Shown here piece after piece: positions 53,215-62,749 of a stretch of 64,000 nucleotides of DNA. The stretch is from Planctomycetota bacterium. Lineage in GTDB: Bacteria; Planctomycetota; UBA1135; GCA-002686595. Below the pieces are notes generated by a model that worked only from the letters and a program-made list of their open reading frames with translations, had not been told where the DNA came from and ran no database searches. Both the position numbers and the translations under genes were made by a program. The stretch lies in assembly GCA_023150475.1 (NCBI GenBank), contig JAKLKU010000002.1, positions 345,638 to 409,637 on the forward strand. The letters are read 5' to 3'. Position 1 is the first letter of the stretch. Each line of letters starts with the position of its first letter.

Positions 53215-54074
53215 GCAGCCACCTTGAACGACGTGACGAGCGACTCGCACACGAGGTGCCAGCCGTCGACCAGGACGAAGAGCAGGATCTTGAGCGGCGT
53301 CGTGATCATCACGGGCGGCAACATGAACATGCCCATCGACAGCAACACGCTCGACACGACGAGGTCGATGACGAGGAACGGCAGGAAGAGCAGGAAGCCC
53401 ATCTGGAACGCCGTCTTGAGCTCGGAGAGCACGAACGCGGGCACGATGACGCGGAACGGCGGCGGTTCGCCTTCGCTCTGATCGAGGTCGACCTTCGCGA
53501 GGTCGGCGAAGAGCGCGAGTTCGCTCTTGCGCGTGTTGGCGACCAAGAACGTCGAGAGCTCGCCCCACGCGGCTGTCCCGGCCTTCTCGAGGTCGAGTTG
53601 GCCCGCGCGGTACGGCACCCACGCCTTGTCGTGGATGCGTTCGATCGTCGGCGCCATCACGAACGTCGTGAGGAACAACGCGAGCCCGATGATCACCGGG
53701 TTCGGCGGCAGTTCGTTGGTCGACAACGCGCGGCGCACGAACGAGAGCACGATGATGATCCGCGTGAAGCTCGTGATCGTGATCAACACTGCCGGCAACA
53801 CCGACAACGCGGTGAGCAGGACGGCGATCTCGACCGCGGTCGACATGCGCTGCGAGCCGAGCATCGGCGTGCCCGTGCCCGCGGCGTTCGCCGGCGCGCC
53901 ATTCGCGTCTGGCACGGCGATGGTCGCCGAGTCGAGCGCCTCCGCTTGCAATGCGTTCTGCAGCGCGCTCGTCACGGCGGAAGTCGGCTCCGACGTCGAC
54001 GGGGCCGCGCCTTGCGCGTGCAACGTCGTGGCGCAGCAGCACCACGCGAGCAAGATCGCGACGAGGTGTTTCAA
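53211..54074 (-). CDS. fliP: FliP, flagellar export apparatus protein
   Basis: 287 residues from a TTG that overlaps the fliO stop (TTGA); the N-terminus LKHLVAILLAWCCC is the cleavable signal of FliP. After a 60-residue periplasmic stretch the core reads VLLTALSVLPAVLITITSFT, RIIIVLSFVRRAL, NPVIIGLALFLTTFVMAPTI and AFQMGFLLFLPFLVIDLVVS, all family phrases. It forms the ring entrance of the export gate. Confidence 0.95.
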   Translation of the reverse strand: MKHLVAILLAWCCCATTLHAQGAAPSTSEPTSAVTSALQNALQAEALDSATIAVPDANGAPANAAGTGTPMLGSQRMSTAVEIAVLLTALSVLPAVLITITSFTRIIIVLSFVRRALSTNELPPNPVIIGLALFLTTFVMAPTIERIHDKAWVPYRAGQLDLEKAGTAAWGELSTFLVANTRKSELALFADLAKVDLDQSEGEPPPFRVIVPAFVLSELKTAFQMGFLLFLPFLVIDLVVSSVLLSMGMFMLPPVMITTPLKILLFVLVDGWHLVCESLVTSFKVAA

Positions 54075-54550
54075 CCGTAGAGCTCCGTCGTCGTCGTGCG
54101 CGGCGCGGGCTTCGCGGGCGCCGCACGGGTCGCGGGTGCCGCGCCGCGGGGCGCCGGCTCGAGCTCGCCGCGCTTGCGCATGTCTTCGAGGATCGCCTTG
54201 AAGCCGGCCGCGTCGGCCTTGGTCGGCGCCGGCTCGTGCGCGGGCTTGATGACGGCGTCGAGCTCCGCGATCAGTCCGACTTCCTTGTCGCCGAGCCCGA
54301 GCGCGAACGTGCGGTCGTAACACCGGACGACCACGAGCTTCTGCTTGCCGCCGAGCGGCAGCATGTCGATCACTTGCAGCGAGCGCTGCGCCGCGCGCGC
54401 CTTCAGCCGGCCGGCGAAGAAGCGTTTGAAGAGGTAGCCGAGGCCACCGACGAGCGCGATCAGCCCGCCGCAGACGAGCAAGTAACGCGTCAGGTCGGGG
54501 CCGGAGCTCGCGGCGAACCGCGACGATTCTTGGGAGAGGGCGAGGAGCAT
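54071..54550 (-). CDS. fliO: FliO, flagellar biosynthesis protein
   Basis: 159 residues from the ATG at 54550. One membrane segment (YLLVCGGLIALVGGLGYLFK), then the FliO core RSLQVIDMLPLGGKQKLVVV with FALGLGDKEVGLIAEL, and a proline/alanine-rich tail. FliO aids assembly of the FliP ring. It opens the operon; fliM and fliN, often just upstream, are not here. Confidence 0.88.
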   Translation of the reverse strand: MLLALSQESSRFAASSGPDLTRYLLVCGGLIALVGGLGYLFKRFFAGRLKARAAQRSLQVIDMLPLGGKQKLVVVRCYDRTFALGLGDKEVGLIAELDAVIKPAHEPAPTKADAAGFKAILEDMRKRGELEPAPRGAAPATRAAPAKPAPRTTTTELYG

Positions 54551-54705
54551 GGGGCGTCTCGGGGACGCGCCCTCTTCGTCGGACCCGGCGCACGCGCTGA
54601 GCGGACGGTCCTGGGTGTCGAGAATCTCGACACTGGGCCGCATTTCGCACCCGACTGCTTCAGCGCCGGCCGCGGTCGACCCGAAGCAGGGCGCTCTTCG
54701 ACGCC

Positions 54706-54933
54706 ATGACCCACTCCGATCAAGCTCCGCTCGCGCCCGGCGCCGAGCTCCGCCACTTCCTGACGCTCTGTCTGACCCACGCCGAGACCGCGCTCGAATC
54801 GAAGCGCGTCGAGGACATGGAGAACTCGCTCGCAGCGATCCTCGCCTCGGCGCGCGAGCTGCAGACCGCGACACGTGCCGCGCACCGCCGCACGTTCACC
54901 AGCCGACTCGCCGACTCGCAACGCCGGCTCTGA
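54706..54933 (+). CDS. Small helical protein divergent from fliO
   Basis: 75 residues; ATG at 54706. After a polar start it is one amphipathic helix (LRHFLTLCLTHAETALESKR, MENSLAAILASARELQTATR) with a basic end. Size and helicity recall FlgN/FliT-type export chaperones, but there is no specific motif. It diverges from the flagellar operon, and a GGATCC repeat array begins at its stop codon. Confidence 0.5.
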   Translation: MTHSDQAPLAPGAELRHFLTLCLTHAETALESKRVEDMENSLAAILASARELQTATRAAHRRTFTSRLADSQRRL

Positions 54934-55015
54934 TCCCACGGCGGATCCCCCAGTGGATCCCCCCAATGGATCCCTCCGCGGATCCCGCGGCGGATCCCGC
55001 GACGGATCCCACAGG
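54931..55015. repeat. Minisatellite of seven ~12-bp units containing GGATCC
   Basis: GGATCC begins at 54943, 54955, 54968, 54980, 54992 and 55004 (spacing 12, 13, 12, 12, 12) and a TGATCC at 54931 is a seventh, diverged unit. Units read GGATCCC followed by five variable bases. The array overlaps the TGA stop of the small helical ORF and precedes the end of the propeller gene by 107 bases. Confidence 0.9.
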
Positions 55016-55121
55016 CTCTCTCCGGCGCCTCGGGATCGGCGCCGTCGCTTCGGGAGCTCGAGACGCCGACCGTCCGTCCGCGCGCGGTCGACGGCGCGGA
55101 CGAACGGCCGAACGTCGCGGA

Positions 55122-56318
55122 TCAGTAGACGAAGACGCCGATGTTGTCGCTCGCGGCCCAGGGGACGACGAGCACGTCGCGATTCGGCGCGAACTCGAGC
55201 TCCTGCGCCGCGCTCTGGAACGTCGGCAGCCCGCTGAGCTGCGTCACCGAAAGCCACACGCGACGCCGAGCGTCGAACGCCGCGATCTCGTCGGTCCAGA
55301 AGTCCGCGACGACGAGCAGGCCCTGTGGCGACAGCCCGAGCGCCTGGAACTTGCCGTCGGGTTGGCTCGTGTTCGTGGGCAAGACGTGCTTCAACGTCAA
55401 CGTGGTCGGATCGATGCCGAAGACCCACGGGCCGAGATCGCTGCCCGCCGTCCACACCATTCCGTCGCAGTCGACGGCGCAGTCTTGGAGGCCAGGGAAC
55501 AGGAAGCCGCTGCTCGAGCTCCCGAGCACGAGCTCGTTCAGCACCTGCGGCTGCTGCGGGTCGACGCACACGAGCTTCGCTTCCGCTCCGGTGAAGCCCG
55601 GCAAGTAGTGCGTGACGGTGAGCACGAGCGTCGCTCCGGCGAACGCACAGCGTCCGACGCCGTGGTCGGCGCCCAAGAAGATCGAACGTTGCGGATCGAG
55701 CGTCAGCGTCGCCGTGTCGATCGCGTGCACCCAACCCGCGCCGTCCTGCGTGCCGACGTAGACGGTCGTCTGGTCGGGTGACACGACGAGCCCGAACGGA
55801 AACGCGGTCGGCCAACCGCCGCCGGACGCGAACGGGATCGGAATCGTCGCGACGACGTTGTCGTTCGCGTCGAACACGGTGACCGAGCTCGCCGACGAGT
55901 TGGTCACGAAGCCGAGCTTCAGACTGCCGTCCGCGAACGTGGTGAACGCGACTTCCTGCGGGCTCTCGCCCGTCGGGATCTCCGCGAGCGTCGCGAAGGT
56001 CACGGGATGCAGCCGCCGCACCGCGCAACCACCGTTGCCGATCAAGCCGCCGAAGATCGGCACGTAGAGCCGGTCGCCGCGCGGCGTGAAGCGCGCGCTG
56101 AACGGCCAGACGGAACCGCCGCACGCCGACGCGGACTGCGGAACGGCGTGGTGCCACTGAGGCGGCACGACGTTCTCGGCCCGACAAGGCGGAGCCGAGA
56201 GCGGATTCGCCGCCGCTCGCGCACCAGCGTGCGCCGAACCGACGACGTGTTGAGCGAACGAACGCTCGGCGAGCGCGAACGCCGCGCCGGCGCAGACCAG
56301 GAGATGTTGGAGCTTCAT
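55122..56318 (-). CDS. Exported beta-propeller, second gene of the B12-riboswitch operon
   Basis: 398 residues; ATG at 56318. Signal peptide MKLQHLLVCAGAAFALAERSFA. The mature protein is a seven-bladed propeller of YncE/SMP-30-like style, e.g. VTNSSASSVTVFDANDNVVA, PFGLVVSPDQTTVYVGTQDG, VHAIDTATLTLDPQRS and SPQGLLVVADFWTDEIAAFD. Six cysteines are present, possibly as disulphides. It follows the surface-protein gene by 69 bases under the cobalamin riboswitch. In Bacteroides the B12-capturing lipoprotein BtuG is a propeller in riboswitch-controlled operons; this one has a cleavable signal rather than a lipobox. A B12-binding role is inferred from context only. Confidence 0.85.
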   Translation of the reverse strand: MKLQHLLVCAGAAFALAERSFAQHVVGSAHAGARAAANPLSAPPCRAENVVPPQWHHAVPQSASACGGSVWPFSARFTPRGDRLYVPIFGGLIGNGGCAVRRLHPVTFATLAEIPTGESPQEVAFTTFADGSLKLGFVTNSSASSVTVFDANDNVVATIPIPFASGGGWPTAFPFGLVVSPDQTTVYVGTQDGAGWVHAIDTATLTLDPQRSIFLGADHGVGRCAFAGATLVLTVTHYLPGFTGAEAKLVCVDPQQPQVLNELVLGSSSSGFLFPGLQDCAVDCDGMVWTAGSDLGPWVFGIDPTTLTLKHVLPTNTSQPDGKFQALGLSPQGLLVVADFWTDEIAAFDARRRVWLSVTQLSGLPTFQSAAQELEFAPNRDVLVVPWAASDNIGVFVY

Positions 56319-56387
56319 GTGAAGTGTGAGAGCGCGGCCCCAGTCAACGCGCGCGTGGCAACGCGCGCCAACTGGGGCCGACGCGAC

Positions 56388-57425
56388 TCAGTCGGGAATC
56401 AGGATCTGGTCGGCGGACACGTGACCGGCGTGGTCGCGCACGGAGAGCGCGAGCGCCATCTTCAAGCCGGCGCCGACGATCGGCGTCGCGGTCGCGAGCG
56501 TCGCCTGGGTCGGCGTGCGCTGCACCAAGACCAACATCTGCCGCAGCGTGTTGAAGCTCGACGGCTGCAAGTCGATCGACACCGCGAGCGACGAGAGCAC
56601 CAAGTCCTGCAGTCCGTCCGGATCGCCGATGCGCAGCACGAGGAAGCCGTTCGCGTCGATCTCGAAGTCGATCTCGGGCCCCGCCGCGGACACGCCGCCT
56701 GCGTAGTGGATCGCGGTAACCGCGTCGATGTCCGCGCTGCCGGTCGCACCGCCGTGGTCCCAGATCGTGTTGCCGAACGAATCGAGGAACACGCCTTCCG
56801 GGACGTCGACGAGACGCACGAAGTGGATCGCCTGGAGATCGACGAGCCCGTTGACCACCGCCGGGTCGTTCGCGAGCTCGGCGAGGTCGAGCGCTTCGCC
56901 GCCGGAGACCACGGGATCGAACGGATCGACCAAACCGCTCTGCACGTTCGCGACCACCGGCAAACCGCCGCACAACCCGCCGAACGTGCCCATGTCCGAA
57001 CTGCCGAACGGCGGCAGCGGACCGACCGGACCCGAATAACGCGTCGGGAAACGCACGAAGTTGACGCCGTCGGTCGAGACTTCGACCAGCGCGACTTCGG
57101 CGAACACGCTCGACGGCCCACCGAACGTGAAGCCGTTCTCCGAGACCGTGAGGTCCGCTCCGGGACCGTCGACGATCGTCACGTCGAAGCCGAGCGTCAG
57201 CGTCCCGCCGACGCCCAGCGCGACGATGTCGAGCCCCCCGCCGGCGAGTCCGCCGCCTTGCGGGCCGCCGAGCGCGCGGGTCGGGTCGACGAAGCTCGGG
57301 TTCGCGTTCGGACCCGGCGAGTACTGCGCGACGGAAGTCGCGAAACGGTTCTGCGCGCCGGCGAGGGTGCCGAGCGCGGTGACGCACGCTGCGCCGAGCA
57401 GCGCGCGCGAAAGCGAAGACGACAT
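56388..57425 (-). CDS. Exported 'cell surface' protein, first gene of the B12-riboswitch operon
   Basis: 345 residues from the ATG at 57425; signal peptide MSSSLSRALLGAACVTALGT, cleavage near AGAQ. The mature part starts NRFATSVAQYSPGPNANPSF, has LTLGFDVTIVDGPGADLTVS and VFAEVALVEVSTDGVNFVRF, typical of a family annotated 'cell surface protein' (jelly-roll-like beta sandwich) in many marine bacteria. An in-frame GTG at 57554 with AGGAGGAG just before it would add 43 residues before the signal; it may be a leader or the riboswitch-controlled start. The cobalamin riboswitch ends about 40 bases before that GTG. A role in corrinoid capture is inferred. Confidence 0.82.
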   Translation of the reverse strand: MSSSLSRALLGAACVTALGTLAGAQNRFATSVAQYSPGPNANPSFVDPTRALGGPQGGGLAGGGLDIVALGVGGTLTLGFDVTIVDGPGADLTVSENGFTFGGPSSVFAEVALVEVSTDGVNFVRFPTRYSGPVGPLPPFGSSDMGTFGGLCGGLPVVANVQSGLVDPFDPVVSGGEALDLAELANDPAVVNGLVDLQAIHFVRLVDVPEGVFLDSFGNTIWDHGGATGSADIDAVTAIHYAGGVSAAGPEIDFEIDANGFLVLRIGDPDGLQDLVLSSLAVSIDLQPSSFNTLRQMLVLVQRTPTQATLATATPIVGAGLKMALALSVRDHAGHVSADQILIPD

Positions 57426-57584
57426 CGAGAGCTCTTTCTCGAGCCGACGCGTCTCCTTCGGACCGGCGGCTCGTTCGAGGACGGGCTCCAAAGTCGTCGC
57501 GGTCGCGCGCGAACGAAGGCCGCGAATCCAGCCTCCGTGTCGAGTCGCCGTCACCGCTCCTCCTCGGGAGCTTGGGAACAGAAC

Positions 57585-57765
57585 AGCTCTTCGTTCAGGT
57601 CTTCTGGCTCGTGGATCGTCCCCGACACGCTGCCTTCCCGTCCCGGCGAACCGAGCCAGTGGCGTCACGCGTGTCGAGTCCCCACTTACAGCGGCGGGAC
57701 CGCGGTGGCTTTGCACCACCTTCCCCTCACGGAGAGCGACGCTCGCGACGTTACACCGACGTTCT
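57585..57765 (-). promoter_or_regulatory. Cobalamin (B12) riboswitch
   Basis: Read on the minus strand, the conserved elements appear in order: GTCGGTGTAA; GGGGAAGGTGGTGCAAAGCC; the core GGTCCCGCCGCTGTAAG; GCCACTGG; GGGAAGGCAG; and the B12 box AGCCAGAAGACCTGAAC (57609-57593). Spacing is normal. About 25 bases after the box comes AGGAGGAG and a GTG, so control could be at translation. It stands in front of two exported-protein genes and after the divergent-facing end of the EAL gene. Outer limits are approximate. Confidence 0.95.
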
Positions 57766-57893
57766 CGGGCTCGCAAGGGCCGCGCGAAGCGCGCGTCTCC
57801 CGGCGCCGAACCATGCGGGTCTCGGACGCTCTACGGGCGGCGCGCGCCGCGATCGCGCGCGCGAGAGACACCGCGCCGCGACCGTAGCTCGGA

Positions 57894-59045
57894 TCAAGGA
57901 CGCGGCGCGTCGATCTTGCGAGCCTCGTCGATCTCGAGCGGCGGCGCGAGTCGATAGCCTTGCAGGAGGTCGCTTTCGAGGCTCTCCACGGTGTCGAGCT
58001 CGTCGCTCGTTTCGATGCCTTCGGCGATCACGTTGGATCCGCTGCGCCGACAGAACCCGACCAAAGTCTCGACGATCCGCTGCTTCGCCGCGGAGCCCTC
58101 GATGCCCGTGACGATCTCTCGATCGAGCTTCACGAACTCGGGCTCGATCAGAGCCAGGCTGTTGAGCCCCGCATACCCGGCGCCGACGTCGTCGATCGCG
58201 AAGCGATAGCCCAACGCGCGCAACCTCGTGAGCCTCCCGACGAGTTCGGGCACGCTTTCGAGCCGCCCTCGTTCGGTCACTTCGAAAACGACGCGCGACG
58301 CATGGCGCAGCAGCGGATCGGAGACATGGTAGAGCTCTTCGTCGCAGAACACGTCGGGTTCGACGTTGACGAAGAAGAGCGGGCCAGGCGACCACGTGGC
58401 GATCACGTCCGCCGCGAGGACACGCAATCGTTGGTGCAGTTCATGCGTGCGGTCGAGAGCGCGCGCGGCACGCAGCAGGTCGAGTGGTGTCGCGAACGTC
58501 TGCGGATCGCAGCGCACGAGCGCCTCGAACGCGAAGACTCGGTGTTGGCAGCGATCGAAGATCGGCTGCAACACGAGCCTCAAGGTCGGCAAGGACGCGT
58601 CGAACCGGCTCGCGATCGCCGCGCGCTCGGCATCACCCGATACCGGCTGCCAGTTCGCGTCGGATCGCGCGCGGCGCCGCGTCGCGAGCGCGTCGCGAAT
58701 CACCATCGCGATCTCGTCGGCCGGGCACGGCTTCAAGAGGAACCGATCGACGTGCGCGTGATTGACCGCGCGTGCCGCAGCTTCGAGCGTCGCGTGCCCC
58801 GTCAACAGGATCCGCACCGTGTCCGGGTACTTCGACAGCACCTGTTGGAGCAGCTCCGCGCCCTGCATGCCGGGCATGCGTTCGTCGGAAACGACCACGT
58901 CGTAACGTTTCGCGGACAGGAGGCCGAGCGCCTCCTCGGCGCAACACGCCGTGTCGAAGTCGAGCGGCTCTCGCCGCAAAGCGCACACGAGTGAACGAAT
59001 GGCGTTCGTTTCGTCGTCGACCAACAGGACCTTGGCGTGCTCCAT
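57894..59045 (-). CDS. Response regulator with EAL domain (c-di-GMP phosphodiesterase)
   Basis: 383 residues from the ATG at 59045. Receiver domain residues 1-120: acidic pair Asp10-Asp11, phospho-acceptor Asp54 in VVSDERMPG, LLTGHA threonine and the lysine in LLKPC. EAL domain from about residue 150: FEALVRCDPQT (EAL), FFVNVEPDVF (Asn), VFEVTERG (Glu), FAIDDVGAGYAGLNSL (DD), FVKLDREIV (Lys), VIAEGIET and LLQGY. All metal and substrate residues are present, so it should hydrolyse c-di-GMP when phosphorylated. It diverges from the FIST-kinase operon across 316 bases, which suggests one circuit. Confidence 0.93.
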   Translation of the reverse strand: MEHAKVLLVDDETNAIRSLVCALRREPLDFDTACCAEEALGLLSAKRYDVVVSDERMPGMQGAELLQQVLSKYPDTVRILLTGHATLEAAARAVNHAHVDRFLLKPCPADEIAMVIRDALATRRRARSDANWQPVSGDAERAAIASRFDASLPTLRLVLQPIFDRCQHRVFAFEALVRCDPQTFATPLDLLRAARALDRTHELHQRLRVLAADVIATWSPGPLFFVNVEPDVFCDEELYHVSDPLLRHASRVVFEVTERGRLESVPELVGRLTRLRALGYRFAIDDVGAGYAGLNSLALIEPEFVKLDREIVTGIEGSAAKQRIVETLVGFCRRSGSNVIAEGIETSDELDTVESLESDLLQGYRLAPPLEIDEARKIDAPRP

Positions 59046-59361
59046 GGATGTGCTCTTCGTTGGTGCGTGTTGTCGGCCGCGATGCTCGACGAACTCCAGC
59101 GCGCGCGTTTCGGTGATGTCGCCGTCGTTCGTGCGAGTCGGATGAACTACGCGCGCTCTGCGGAGAGCGCGTCTGCGCGGGCTCTGCGCGGCGTTACATG
59201 AACACGCGTTCGCACTCGAGGCCTTCGCTCGAACGAGGTCGAGTGCGTGACGAGCTCGACACGCGCACTCGATGTGCTCGCGCACTCAAGCGCGCGATGC
59301 AGCGGTCACGACAAGCGGAGTGCTCGCAAACCAATTCGATCAAAACGGTGAGGATCGACCG
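59046..59361. other. Divergent intergenic region with repeated CGCACTCGA
   Basis: CGCACTCGA occurs at 59211 and 59264, CGCACTCAA at 59281, and the inverted TCGAGTGCG at 59239-59247. The first and the inverted copy can form a hairpin with an inner CCTtCG/CGAGG stem. Repeated short sites in both orientations between two divergent signalling genes look like binding sites of a shared regulator, but length and base composition make chance possible. GAGGA before the ATG at 59362 is the ribosome binding site for the FIST gene. Confidence 0.4.
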
Positions 59362-60503
59362 ATGCGCGTGACGCAAGAACGCTGGACCCCGAAGGACGGA
59401 TGGCAACGACGCGCCGGCGAAGAGTCGCTGCGCTCGCCGCAACTCGTGCTCGTGTTCGGCTCCGGCGACGATTTCGTCGCGACGAATTCGTTCGCGCGTT
59501 GGCGCGAGCGCTTCCCGACGGGAACGATCGTCTCCTGTTCGACCGCCGGCGAGATCTCGCAAGAGCAGGTCACCGACGGCGCGGAGGTCGCCACGGCGCT
59601 CGAATTCGAGCGCACGACGCTCCGCGTCGCCGCGCGCGACATCGCGTCTGCGGACGAGAGCGCTGCGGTCGGCGAAGCGCTCGGCGCCGCGCTCTGCGAC
59701 GCGAACCTCCGGCACGTGCTGTTGATCAGCGAAGGCCTCGAAGTCAACGGCAGCGGCCTGACCGCGGGCCTGCGCGAGCGCCTCCCCGGACACGTTTCGG
59801 TCAGCGGTGGACTGGCAGGCGACGGCACGCGCATGCAGTCGACTGCGGTCGGTTGCGACGACGCGCCCCGACGGGGGCGCGTCGTCGCGGTCGGACTGTA
59901 CGGCGACGCGGTGCGGATCGGCTTCGGCACGCTCGGTGGTTGGGACCCATTCGGTCCGGAGCGAATCGTGACGCGTTCGCAAGGCAACGTCCTCTACGAA
60001 CTCGACGGCGCGTCCGCGCTCTCCGTGTATCGCAAGTACCTCGGGGAGTACGCCCACCAACTGCCGTCGTCGGGTCTCCTTTTCCCGCTGGCCGTGCGTG
60101 CTTCACTGGATGAGGAACCCGTGGTGCGGACGCTGCTCGCGCTCGACGAAACCGAGCAAAGCATCACGTTCGCCGGAGACGTCCCGAACGGCGCCCGGGC
60201 ACGCTTGATGCGCGCGAACTTCGACCGGTTGATCGACGGCGCCGCCGACGCGGCCCGCCACGCGACGCGGCTCGCGGAGAACCGGGATCCCACGTTGGCG
60301 CTGCTCGTCTCGTGCGTCGGCCGCAAACTCCTGCTCGGTCAACGCGTCGAAGAGGAAGTCGAGGGCGTTCGCGAAGTGCTCGGTCCGTCGCCGGTCCTCG
60401 CAGGCTTCTACTCCTACGGCGAGGTCTGTTCGCAGCTCGTCACCCAGCACTGCGCACTGCACAACCAATCGATGACGGTCACGACGATCCGGGAGGAGTC
60501 TGC

Positions 60504-60507
<4 letters not shown>
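59362..60507 (+). CDS. FIST-domain sensory protein
   Basis: 381 residues from the ATG at 59362; no signal peptide or membrane segment, so cytosolic. N-terminal FIST domain (residues about 30-230): LVLVFGSGDDFVATNSFARW, VSCSTAGEISQEQVTDGAEV and VSGGLAGDGTRMQSTAV. C-terminal FIST_C (about 230-375): ALSVYRKYLGEYAHQLPSSG, FAGDVPNGARARLMRANFD, LLVSCVGRKLLLGQRVEEEV and AGFYSYGEV. FIST proteins are thought to bind small ligands such as amino acids and act with kinases. The next gene, a histidine kinase, starts in its stop codon (TTGA). Confidence 0.92.
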
Positions 60508-61558
<1,051 letters not shown>

Positions 61559-61562
<4 letters not shown>

Positions 61563-62749
61563 AGCCGAGCATCCTGTTCGTCGACGACGAACCCAACCTG
61601 CTCGCGTCGGTTCGCGACATGCTGCGCAAGCACCGTACGAAGTGGGACATGACGTTCTGCCCCAATCCCGACGTCGCGTTGGAACTGCTCGCTCGCAACC
61701 GCTTCGACCTCGTCGTCAGCGACATGCGGATGCCGCGGGTCGACGGTGCGATGGTGTTGACGCGCGCGATGGAGCTCCAACCGCACTCGATCCGAGTGGT
61801 GCTGTCGGGACAGACCAACCGAGAAGCTTCGATGAGAGCGGTGAAGGTGGCTCATCGATTCATCGGCAAGCCGATCGAGTCGAACGTGCTGATCACCACG
61901 CTCGAGGAGCTCCTCTCCGAACGCTCGAACGAAATCGCTCGACGCGTTCGCGAGTTCGTCGGCGGCATCGAACGGTTGCCTTCGGCGCCGACGATCTACT
62001 TGGAACTACAAGCGTGTCTCTCGACCGACAGCCCTTCCGTCGAGGAAGTCGCCGAGATCGTCGGCCGGGATCCGGCGATCGTCGCGAAGCTCCTCCAGAT
62101 CGTGAACTCGGCCTTCTTCGGTCTGCCCCGGCGCATCACGAGCATCGTCTCGGCATGCACCTACCTCGGAGTGGCGACGATCTCCGACCTGGTGTTGGTC
62201 GCCGAGGTCTGCGGGAGCGCGAACGCTTCGTGCGCGCCGGCGGTCGACACGATCCGTCGCGAGAGCCTGCTCGCCGCCTCGATCGCCCGCACTCTGGTGA
62301 ACGATCGCGTGAGCCGCGAGACGACGGTGACGGCGTGCCTCCTGCACGACATCGGACTCTTGCTCTTCGTCACGCGCGACCCGGAGGCCCATGCGGCCGT
62401 GGCTCGACGCATCGAGGAAGGTGTGCACTGGCGTGTCGCCGAGGTCGAGCGCTTCGGGTTCACGCACATCGACGCGGGGCTCGACTTGCTGGGAACGTGG
62501 GGCCTGCCCGTCTCGCTGAAAAGCGCGGTGGCAAGCCATCACGGTGACCTCGCGGCCGACTCGGCGCCCGCGGACGCTTGGACGCACGTCGCGACACGGA
62601 TGGCGGCCAACGCGCTCGCCGGCGTGGATGTCGCCGCCGACATCTCGCCTTTGGCCCTCGGGATCCTCGGCGCTTCCCAACTGCGTGACGAGTGGCGCAC
62701 CAAGCTCATGCCAGTGCTCGCTCCATTCCGAGACAACGCCACGCCGTGA
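61559..62749 (+). CDS. Response regulator with HDOD domain
   Basis: 396 residues; GTG overlaps the kinase stop (GTGA). Receiver: DDE at residues 9-11, Asp55 in VVSDMRMPRVDG, LSGQTN and FIGKPI. From about residue 135 an HDOD domain: GIERLPSAPTIYLELQACLS, EVAEIVGRDPAIVAKLLQIV, NSAFFGLPRRITSIVSACTY and LGVATISDLVLVAEVC, then HDIGLLLFVTRDPEAH and SAVASHHGDLA. HDOD domains are non-enzymatic relatives of HD hydrolases and link to c-di-GMP signalling and motility control. Part of the coupled four-gene operon. Confidence 0.92.

Noticed and set aside
54931..55015. GGATCC array as a CRISPR
   Set aside because: Units are 12 bases with only five variable bases, no spacer-length unique segments and no cas genes.
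59046..59285. N-terminal extension of the EAL response regulator
   Set aside because: The open frame continues upstream, but the added residues are cysteine/arginine-rich noise and the receiver domain begins properly at the ATG at 59045.
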